From the NCBI GenBank assembly GCA_018711955.1, contig DVHQ01000218.1, positions 1-13,934 on the forward strand: a stretch of 13,934 nt of DNA. Direction: 5' to 3'. This DNA comes from Limiplasma merdipullorum (GTDB taxonomy: Bacteria; Bacillota; Clostridia; Christensenellales; Aristaeellaceae). A program made the position numbers and the translations under genes. Every line of letters begins with the position of its first letter. Position 1 is the stretch's first letter. The notes beneath the pieces were generated by a model that saw only the letters and a list, made by a program, of their open reading frames with translations, did no database searches and was not told the DNA's origin. Positions 1 through 5,829 of this stretch are shown in pieces.

Positions 1-94
1 GGTATTTTTGGAATAAAAAACAAACAGCGTGGGGGAGAGGCTGCGGCGCGTCCCCGCCGGACCGGAAGAGAAAAATCATCAGGGGGGAAACAGC

Positions 95-1264
95 ATGAAG
101 CGTGTGTTTGTCAAAGCGGTGTTGATGCTGCTGGTGCTCGCGCTGCCTGCCGTGGCATGCGGGCAGACGGTGAGGCAGACCGTCACGGAGAACGGCAGGA
201 TACGGGAGACGCTTGTCACCTTTGCAGAGGCGCCGCAGGCCATACGCGACCTCATGAACGGACACGGCCTGGGCGACGCGCGCTGCGTATGCGGCGCAGC
301 GCTGGAGCAGGAAGCGATGGCCGGGAGCACGGATATCGCCGGCCTGCTGTGGATGAGCAGCGCACTGATGGTGGTGGAGCGAGGCGGCGCGTATGCGCTG
401 GTGGGCTTGCGCTGTGAGCCGGGCGGCAGTAATGCGCGCGTGGAAGATTTCGGCGCTCTGGGCCTGCCGCTGGGCGAGGGGGGTGCCGTGCATCCCCTAT
501 GGGATGAGGACACGCGGCTTTGCGGCTTTGAGCTGCTGCTTCCTGCGGAGGGCGGAGAGTGGCGCTGGCGCTTCGGCTGCCACGCGGTCAGCGGATGGCA
601 GGCTGTGGAGCATACGGATACGGATGGCCGGCGCACGGTTTTTGCCTGGAATGGAGAGATAGAGACAGACGGCGAGCGATTCTGCGTGCCGGTCAAGACG
701 TGGCTCGCAGAGCAAACGCGGCTGGACAGCCTGCCCATCACGGCTGATGGGGCCCGCCGGTTGGAGGAGGAGCACCGCGCGGCGCTTGCGGGGACGGACC
801 TGTGCCTCATCTGGGGCGTGAATCTGCGCAGCGAGGCTACCTCCAGCTCACTCAGCCTGGGAAGGTATCATGTGGCGCTGGCGCAGGTGCTGGACCAGAA
901 GCCGGGCACGGAGGTCCCTTGGTATCATGTGCAGGTGGGCGGCACGCAGGGTTATGTCAGCGGAAGATATGTTTCCTTCCCTGAGGACTGGGCGGAGTTT
1001 GTTTATCGGGCTTCCAGCCCGTGTCCGGTGGTGACGGCAGTGGCCGGCAGATCAGTGGTGACGGACATGGATGGCGGCGGCGCACTGTGCGTTGCGGAAG
1101 CGGGACGGCGCATGCGCGTGCTGGCCGAAACAGAGGACGGCTGGCTGCACGTGTTTTTGCCCCGGGATGATTTGGATGGATCCCTGAACCAGCCGGGAAT
1201 CTATGGATATCTGCGCCGGGAGGATGTCGCGCTGTGGCTGGGCCCGGATGCGTATTTTCCCTGA
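95..1264 (+). CDS. Exported protein with SH3b-like repeats, unknown N-terminal domain
   Basis: Predicted 389-residue secreted or membrane-anchored protein. The start is the ATG at 95: it follows a purine-rich AGGGGGG site at 81-87 and opens directly into a signal peptide (MKRVFVK, then a hydrophobic run to about residue 20, then AVAC). Cys22 could be a lipoprotein cysteine, but AVA just before it also fits signal peptidase I, so anchoring is unresolved. An upstream in-frame ATG at 29 would put 22 polar residues before the signal and is unlikely. Residues about 30-230 match no family I recognise. Residues about 235-300 look like a bacterial SH3 domain (GVNLRSEAT, then WYHVQVGGTQGYVSG). A weaker second copy covers about 309-385 (DGWLHVFLP, then GYLRREDVALW). 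In other bacteria such SH3b domains usually bind the cell wall or mediate protein contacts. The gene is followed after 24 bases by the promoter of the next gene. The SH3b call is fairly safe; the overall function is unknown. Confidence 0.8.
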   Translation: MKRVFVKAVLMLLVLALPAVACGQTVRQTVTENGRIRETLVTFAEAPQAIRDLMNGHGLGDARCVCGAALEQEAMAGSTDIAGLLWMSSALMVVERGGAYALVGLRCEPGGSNARVEDFGALGLPLGEGGAVHPLWDEDTRLCGFELLLPAEGGEWRWRFGCHAVSGWQAVEHTDTDGRRTVFAWNGEIETDGERFCVPVKTWLAEQTRLDSLPITADGARRLEEEHRAALAGTDLCLIWGVNLRSEATSSSLSLGRYHVALAQVLDQKPGTEVPWYHVQVGGTQGYVSGRYVSFPEDWAEFVYRASSPCPVVTAVAGRSVVTDMDGGGALCVAEAGRRMRVLAETEDGWLHVFLPRDDLDGSLNQPGIYGYLRREDVALWLGPDAYFP

Positions 1265-1288
1265 GCTTCCCCCCTTGCCGCCCCGTGC

Positions 1289-1294
1289 TATAAT
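1289..1294 (+). promoter_or_regulatory. Extended -10 promoter of the patatin-like gene
   Basis: A perfect TATAAT preceded by TGC gives the extended -10 form TGnTATAAT (1286-1294). No good -35 box lies 16-18 bases upstream (CTTCCC at 1266-1271 with a 17-base gap), as is usual when the extended -10 is present. It starts 25 bases after the preceding stop codon and would give a leader of about 27 bases for the gene at 1328. Confidence 0.65.
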
Positions 1295-1327
1295 GGACGC
1301 ATCCCATGTGGAGAGGAAGCGTTTGTC

Positions 1328-2182
1328 ATGGAGCGGACAGGCTTTGTGCTGGAGGGCGGCGGCATGCGCGGCATCTATACCGCCGGGGTGCTGGATGAAC
1401 TGATGGACTGGGGGCTGGCGCCCGATGGGATTTTGGGCGTATCGGCAGGCGCCATCCACGGGGCGAGCTTCGTCTCCGGTCAGCAGGGGCGAAACATTCG
1501 CTACACCAAGAAATATTGCCGCAACTGGCGTTTCATGAGCCTGCGATCCATGCTGCTCACGGGCGACCTGGTGGGCCGCGTCTTCAGCTACGAGGAATTG
1601 CCCTACCGGTTGGACCCTTTTGATTTCGACGCGTTTTTCAGGAGCCCTGTGCGCTTCTACGCCCTGGCTACCGATGTGGAAACGGGCGAGGCGGTGTGCC
1701 TGGAGGGAAAGCCGGATGCGCACGCCCTGCTGGAAGCCCTTAGGGCCAGCTCGTCCATGCCGCTGGTGTCCACCATCGTTGAGTGGGAGGGACGGCGCTA
1801 TCTGGACGGCGGAACGGCAGATTCCATTCCGCTGAAACGCTTCGAGGACATGGGATACACGCGGTGCCTCGTGGTGCGCACGCAGCCGGAGGGCTTCGTC
1901 AAGCGGCCGGACCGGTCGCTCGCGCTCATGCGCGTGCGTTACCGCCGCTACCCCGCCTTTGTCAGGGCCTGCGAGCGAAGGCATGAGGTGTACAACGCCT
2001 CGCTGGCCTATGCCGGTCAGGCCCAGGCCAAGGGGCGCGCCCTGGTGCTGTGCCCCTCCCGCCGCATTCCCATCGGGCGGGTGGAAAAGAATCCGGAGGT
2101 GCTGGAGGCACAGTACCAACTGGGTCGAGCCGACGCGCGGGCCGCGCGGGAGCGTATAGAAGCGTTCCTTGGGACAAAATAG
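1328..2182 (+). CDS. Patatin-like phospholipase family protein
   Basis: A 284-residue cytosolic or membrane-associated lipid acyl hydrolase of the bacterial patatin-like family, resembling E. coli YjjU. The whole catalytic set is visible. The glycine-rich oxyanion motif is GGGMRG at residues 10-15, the nucleophile elbow GVSAG at 37-41 has Ser39, and the catalytic Asp is in DGG at 160-162. Family knowledge says the Ser-Asp dyad cleaves acyl ester bonds of phospholipids or other lipids; the true substrate is not visible. There is no signal peptide. The C-terminal 100 residues are Arg-rich and probably form the helical tail usual in YjjU-like proteins. The ATG at 1328 follows a GGAGAGGAAG site (1310-1319). 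The gene has its own promoter at 1289 and a terminator at 2199, so it is probably transcribed alone. Family assignment is firm; role is open. Confidence 0.9.
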   Translation: MERTGFVLEGGGMRGIYTAGVLDELMDWGLAPDGILGVSAGAIHGASFVSGQQGRNIRYTKKYCRNWRFMSLRSMLLTGDLVGRVFSYEELPYRLDPFDFDAFFRSPVRFYALATDVETGEAVCLEGKPDAHALLEALRASSSMPLVSTIVEWEGRRYLDGGTADSIPLKRFEDMGYTRCLVVRTQPEGFVKRPDRSLALMRVRYRRYPAFVRACERRHEVYNASLAYAGQAQAKGRALVLCPSRRIPIGRVEKNPEVLEAQYQLGRADARAARERIEAFLGTK

Positions 2183-2198
2183 GGTGGCTTCATCCCCG

Positions 2199-2222
2199 AA
2201 AGTGCCGGAAAACCGGCATTTT
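2199..2222 (+). terminator. Rho-independent terminator after the patatin-like gene
   Basis: AAAGTGCCGG (2199-2208) pairs with CCGGCATTTT (2213-2222) around an AAAA loop. This gives ten pairs, one of them G-U, with the 3' arm ending in TTTT. It lies 16 bases after the stop at 2182 and just before the glnS promoter, so it separates the two units. Confidence 0.75.
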
Positions 2223-2236
2223 CAGGCCATACAGGC

Positions 2237-2265
2237 TTGCCAAAGCCGCTGTTTCGTTCTATAAT
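2237..2265 (+). promoter_or_regulatory. Sigma-A-type promoter of glnS
   Basis: The -35 box TTGCCA (2237-2242) and -10 box TATAAT (2260-2265) are separated by exactly 17 bases. Expected transcription start is near 2272, giving a leader of about 52 bases before the ATG at 2324. This excludes the longer reading that would begin at the TTG at 2237, because that codon is the -35 box itself. Confidence 0.8.
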
Positions 2266-2323
2266 GATGCGAACCGGCGGCGTTGTTCCGCCTGGAAACA
2301 TGATGGAAAGGAAGGCGCGAGTC

Positions 2324-4069
2324 ATGGAAACAGTCAAAACCAACTTCATCTGGGACGCCGTACAGGAAGATTTACGGAGCGGGCGCTATCAAAGCGTGCA
2401 CACGCGCTTTCCCCCGGAACCCAACGGTTACCTGCACATCGGACATTGCAAGGCACTGGTGGCTGATTTTCTGACCGCCGAGCACTTCGGCGGCGTGACC
2501 AACCTGCGCTTTGACGATACCAACCCCGCCAAGGAAGAGACGGAATATGTGGACGGCATCATGGCCGACATCCGCTGGCTGGGATTCGACTGGAAGGGCG
2601 GGCTGTTTTTCGCCAGCGAGTACTATCAGCAGTGCTATGATATCGCCGTGGACTGGATCAAGCGCGGGCTCGCCTACGTGTGCGAACTCTCGCCCGAAGA
2701 GGTGCGCCTCTACCGCGGCACCCTCACCCAGCCTGGCAGGAACAGCCCTTATCGGGACCGCCCCGTGGAGGAAAGCCTGCGCCTGTTTGAGGAGATGAAG
2801 GCGGGCAAGCATCCCGAGGGCAGCATGATCCTGCGCATGAAGATCGACATGGCCAGCCCCAACATCAACATGCGCGACCCGGCCATGTACCGCATCCTCT
2901 TCAAGGAGCATCACCGCACGGGCAAGACGTGGTGCATCTACCCCATGTATGACTTCGCCCATCCCATCGGCGATGCGCTGGAGGGCATCACCCACAGCCT
3001 GTGCTCGCTGGAGTATGAGGATCACCGCCCCCTGTATGACTGGGTGGTGGAGCATGCGTCCAACATGCTGCCCTCCCGTCCCCGCCAGATCGAGTTCAGC
3101 CGCCTGAACCTGACCCGCACCATCATGTCCAAGCGGTATCTGCGCATGCTGGTGGAGGGCGGCTACGTATCCGGCTGGGACGATCCCCGCATGCCCACGC
3201 TGTGCGCGATGCGCCGCCGGGGCTATACGCCGGAGAGCATCCGCGATTTCATCGACCGCATCGGCGTAGCCAAGGCCGACAGCACCGTTGATCTGGCTCT
3301 GCTGGAGCACTGTGTGCGCGAGGACCTGGGCGAAAAGGTGCCTCGTGCCATGGCCGTGCTCCGGCCCCTGAAGGTGATCCTGACCAACTGGCCCGCGGAC
3401 AAGCGTGACGAGCTGGATATGGAAAACCATCCGAACCATCCCGAAATGGGCACGCACAAAACCGTGCTTACCCGCGAGATCTATATCGAGCGTGAGGACT
3501 TCATGGAGAATCCGCCCAAGAAGTACTTCCGCCTCTATCCCGGCAACGAGGTGCGTCTCAAGGGCGCCTATATCATCCGCTGCGACGGGTGCGAAAAGGA
3601 CGAGCAGGGCAATGTGACGGCGGTTCTGTGCACTGTGGACATGGACACCCGCAACGGAACCGAGGGCGCAAACCGCAAGGTCAAGGGCACCCTGCACTGG
3701 GTCAGCGCCGAGGACTGCATCCCCGTGGAGGCGCGCCTCTACGAGCCGCTGCTCATGGACGAGGAAGCGCTTGCCAAGGAGGAGGCTGAGGCCGACGCTG
3801 AGGCGCAGGCCGAGGCCGAAGGCGCCGAGGCGGCGCCGGTGAGCAGCGCAACCCTCAAGACCGATTTCCTCAAGAAGCTCAACCCCGACAGTCTCGAGGT
3901 CTGCCGCGGCTATGCCGAGCGGTTCCTTGGAGATGCGCAGGTGGGCGATACCTTCCAGTTTCTGCGCATGGGCTACTTCTGCAAAGATCCCGACTCCACA
4001 GATGAGCTGCCTGTCTTTAACCGCGTGGTGGGCCTCAAGGACAGCTTTGCCAAACAGGTAAAGGGATAA
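2324..4069 (+). CDS. glnS: Glutaminyl-tRNA synthetase (GlnRS)
   Basis: A 581-residue class I synthetase that charges tRNA-Gln with glutamine in the cytosol. The start (METVKTNFIWD) follows AAGGAAGG at 2308-2315 with 8 bases of spacing and lines up with the NFI segment of E. coli GlnRS. Family hallmarks: the HIGH motif at residues 38-41 within PPEPNGYLHIGH, LRFDDTNPAKEE, and IMSKR at 267-271. The C-terminal beta-barrel anticodon-binding domains end in GYFCKDPDS and PVFNRVVGLKD, close to E. coli GlnRS. PPEPNGYLHIGH and DDTNP separate it from GluRS, which is encoded nearby. The odd part is an Ala/Glu-rich low-complexity insertion at about residues 480-507, where E. coli has a short loop. The gene has its own promoter and terminator. 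Identity is very secure. GlnRS is not universal in Bacillota, many of which make Gln-tRNA through GatCAB. Confidence 0.97.
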   Translation: METVKTNFIWDAVQEDLRSGRYQSVHTRFPPEPNGYLHIGHCKALVADFLTAEHFGGVTNLRFDDTNPAKEETEYVDGIMADIRWLGFDWKGGLFFASEYYQQCYDIAVDWIKRGLAYVCELSPEEVRLYRGTLTQPGRNSPYRDRPVEESLRLFEEMKAGKHPEGSMILRMKIDMASPNINMRDPAMYRILFKEHHRTGKTWCIYPMYDFAHPIGDALEGITHSLCSLEYEDHRPLYDWVVEHASNMLPSRPRQIEFSRLNLTRTIMSKRYLRMLVEGGYVSGWDDPRMPTLCAMRRRGYTPESIRDFIDRIGVAKADSTVDLALLEHCVREDLGEKVPRAMAVLRPLKVILTNWPADKRDELDMENHPNHPEMGTHKTVLTREIYIEREDFMENPPKKYFRLYPGNEVRLKGAYIIRCDGCEKDEQGNVTAVLCTVDMDTRNGTEGANRKVKGTLHWVSAEDCIPVEARLYEPLLMDEEALAKEEAEADAEAQAEAEGAEAAPVSSATLKTDFLKKLNPDSLEVCRGYAERFLGDAQVGDTFQFLRMGYFCKDPDSTDELPVFNRVVGLKDSFAKQVKG

Positions 4070-4100
4070 GGGAGTATGGACCCTGCTTGACGGGTCAATC

Positions 4101-4136
4101 AAAGGGGGCTGTTTCCGAGAGGAAGCAGCCCCCTTT
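4101..4136 (+). terminator. Strong hairpin terminator after glnS
   Basis: AAAGGGGGCTG (4101-4111) pairs perfectly with CAGCCCCCTTT (4126-4136). The stem continues inward as TTTCC/GGAAG (one T-G pair) to a GAGA tetraloop, about 16 pairs in all. The T tract is only three bases, so it is a strong hairpin with a weak tail. It begins 31 bases after the glnS stop. A small GACCC/GGGTC hairpin (4079-4083 with 4092-4096) sits just before it. Confidence 0.7.
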
Positions 4137-4216
4137 GCCGGTCGAGCAAGGCAAGGCAGCGCTTGCGTAACCGGCTGTGCCCTTTCTGCGTTTCGGGGTA
4201 TTGATCCCGTGGCACA
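4137..4216 (+). other. Intergenic segment able to form two abutting hairpins
   Basis: No gene is supported between 4070 and 4354. Within this gap GCCGGT (4137-4142) pairs with ACCGGC (4170-4175), enclosing an inner GCAAG/CTTGC stem (4151-4155 with 4162-4166). Directly next to it, TGTGCC (4176-4181) pairs with GGCACA (4211-4216), enclosing CGGG/CCCG (4194-4197 with 4206-4209). The two outer stems abut at 4175/4176. It could be structured RNA from glnS read-through, an unrecognised small RNA, or chance in GC-rich DNA. No T-box or known riboswitch signature was recognised. Confidence 0.35.
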
Positions 4217-4229
4217 CATACAAAGGGAG

Positions 4230-4262
4230 CTTGTTGCGACGGGTAAGCATCAAGACTTGTTG
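4230..4262 (+). repeat. Short direct repeat CTTGTTG upstream of gltX promoter
   Basis: CTTGTTG occurs at 4230-4236 and again at 4256-4262, 26 bases apart. The second copy also forms an imperfect inverted repeat with CGACAA (4274-4279), which overlaps the gltX -35 box. The positions would suit a regulator-binding site, but seven bases is short and chance is a fair explanation. Confidence 0.25.
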
Positions 4263-4272
4263 TCAAAGACCA

Positions 4273-4300
4273 TCGACAAATTTTCGTTTCTGGATATAAT
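4273..4300 (+). promoter_or_regulatory. Promoter of the gltX-to-ybaK operon
   Basis: The -35 box TCGACA (4273-4278, one mismatch from TTGACA) and a perfect -10 TATAAT (4295-4300) are 16 bases apart. The segment around the -10 is locally AT-rich (4278-4307). Predicted start is near 4307, leaving a leader of about 48 bases, too short for a T-box. No equally good promoter was found in the short gaps between the following five genes. Confidence 0.75.
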
Positions 4301-4354
4301 ATATAAGTTGGATGCCTGAAATCCAATTTCTGTTCATCATAAAGGAGGCTCCCC

Positions 4355-5806
4355 ATGACCGTACGCACCCGGTTCGCGCCCAGCCCCACGGGCTATCTGC
4401 ACCTGGGCGGATTGCGCACCGCCCTCTACACCTACCTGTTCGCCAAGAAGAACGGGGGCAAGTTCATCCTGCGCATCGAGGACACCGATCAGGAACGCGA
4501 GGTGCCCGGCGCGGTGGAGCTGATCTACAAGAGCCTGCGGGAGGCGGGGCTGGAATACGACGAGGGCCCGGATGTGGGCGGCGACTACGGCCCCTACATC
4601 CAGACCCAGCGGCGTGGCATCTACCTGCCTTATGCCATGCAGCTGGTGGAGAGCGGCGCCGCCTATCCGTGCTTTTGTACCAAGGAGGAGCTCCAGGCCC
4701 GGCGCGACGCGGCCACGGCCCGCGGCGAGCAGTGGAAGTATGACAAGCACTGCCTGAACATTCCCAAGGAGGAGGCCCTGCGCCGCATGCAAAGCGGCGA
4801 GCCGTATGTCATCCGGCAGAATATCCCCCTCACCGGCACGGCCAGCTTTGACGACGCGCTCTACGGCCATGTCGAAGTCCCTTGCGACACGCTGGACGAC
4901 AACGTGCTCATCAAGGCCGACGGCCTGCCCACCTATAACTTTGCCAACGTCATCGACGACCACCTCATGGGCATCACCCATGTCATGCGCGGCACCGAGT
5001 ATCTGAGCTCCGCGCCCAAGTACAACCTGCTCTATGAGGCGTTCGGCTGGCAGCCGCCGGTCTACATTCACCTCAGCCCCGTCATGAAGGACGCCACCCG
5101 CAAGCTCAGCAAGCGCTACGGCGACCCCAGCTTCGAAGATCTGCTGGCCCAGGGCTATGTGCGCGACGCGATCATCAACTTTATCGCGCTTCTGGGCTGG
5201 AGCCCGGGGGACGAGCGGGAGTTTTTCACCTTGGAGGAGCTGGTGCAGGCGTTTGACCTCAAGGGGCTTAGCAAGGCGCCGGCCATCTTCAACACCGAAA
5301 AGCTGGTCTGGTTCAACCATGAGTACATCACCCGGATGCCCTTTGAGGAGTATCTGGCTATGGTAACGCCGTGGTTTGACCGTGTGCTGGCAGGCAAGGG
5401 CATCGACTACCGCCGTCTGGCCGAGCTGATGCATACCCGCACCGAGGTCTTTGACCGGGTGCCGGATATGGTGCGCTTTTTGGCTGAACTGCCGGAGTAT
5501 GGCGTGGAGCTCTATACCCACAAGAAGATGAAGACCGACAGCGCCGTGGCCCTGCGCGCGCTGGAGCTGGCCCGGCCTGCGATGGCTTCGCTGGAATCTT
5601 TTACCGAGGAGGCCGTCAAGGATTGCCTGATGGCGCTGGCCGCCGAAAACGGGCTCAAGACCGGTCAGATGATGTGGCCCGTGCGCACGGCCCTTTCCGG
5701 TCAGGCTTCCACCCCCGGCGGCGCGACCGAGATCGCCTACCTGCTGGGCAGGGATGAGAGCCTGCGCCGGATCGACAAGGGCATTGAGATGCTCAAAAAC
5801 GCCTGA
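4355..5806 (+). CDS. gltX: Glutamate--tRNA ligase (GluRS)
   Basis: A 483-residue class I synthetase, the usual length for bacterial GluRS. It charges tRNA-Glu with glutamate for translation and, in most bacteria, for tetrapyrrole synthesis. The start MTVRTRFAPSPTG follows AAAGGAGG (4341-4347) at good spacing. The HIGH-class motif reads HLGG (residues 16-19), IEDTDQERE follows, and KLSKR is at residues 250-254, continuing RYGDPSFEDLL. The C-terminal part (after about residue 320) is the helical anticodon-binding region. Because a GlnRS is encoded just upstream, this enzyme need not mischarge tRNA-Gln, but the discriminating residue could not be placed by eye. It is the first gene of an apparent six-gene operon; leuS begins 23 bases after its stop. 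Confidence 0.97.
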   Translation: MTVRTRFAPSPTGYLHLGGLRTALYTYLFAKKNGGKFILRIEDTDQEREVPGAVELIYKSLREAGLEYDEGPDVGGDYGPYIQTQRRGIYLPYAMQLVESGAAYPCFCTKEELQARRDAATARGEQWKYDKHCLNIPKEEALRRMQSGEPYVIRQNIPLTGTASFDDALYGHVEVPCDTLDDNVLIKADGLPTYNFANVIDDHLMGITHVMRGTEYLSSAPKYNLLYEAFGWQPPVYIHLSPVMKDATRKLSKRYGDPSFEDLLAQGYVRDAIINFIALLGWSPGDEREFFTLEELVQAFDLKGLSKAPAIFNTEKLVWFNHEYITRMPFEEYLAMVTPWFDRVLAGKGIDYRRLAELMHTRTEVFDRVPDMVRFLAELPEYGVELYTHKKMKTDSAVALRALELARPAMASLESFTEEAVKDCLMALAAENGLKTGQMMWPVRTALSGQASTPGGATEIAYLLGRDESLRRIDKGIEMLKNA

Positions 5807-5829
5807 TTTTGGATAAAGGAGAGAGAAAG

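Noticed and set aside
1..94. Promoter or small gene before the first protein
   Set aside because: TATTTT at 3-8 could be a -10 box but its -35 region would lie outside the window. A weak CGGCG/CGCCG hairpin (44-59) is present, and nothing else can be supported.
2372..4219. 615-codon open frame on the minus strand across glnS
   Set aside because: It is fully antisense to a secure glnS. Its translation is rich in His, Ala, Leu and Val with no recognisable motif, as expected of a shadow frame in GC-rich coding DNA.
4070..4354. T-box leader for gltX, or a tRNA gene in the glnS-gltX gap
   Set aside because: No T-box consensus (AGGGTGGNACCGCG) or tRNA T-loop (GGTTCRANTCC) was found, and the predicted gltX leader is only about 48 bases.
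4099..4389. 96-codon minus-strand open frame over the glnS-gltX intergenic region
   Set aside because: It runs through the terminator hairpin, the gltX promoter and the gltX start. There is no good ribosome binding site and no recognisable domain.
4337..5521. 394-codon minus-strand open frame across gltX
   Set aside because: It is antisense to gltX and shows the same shadow composition; no motif is recognised.
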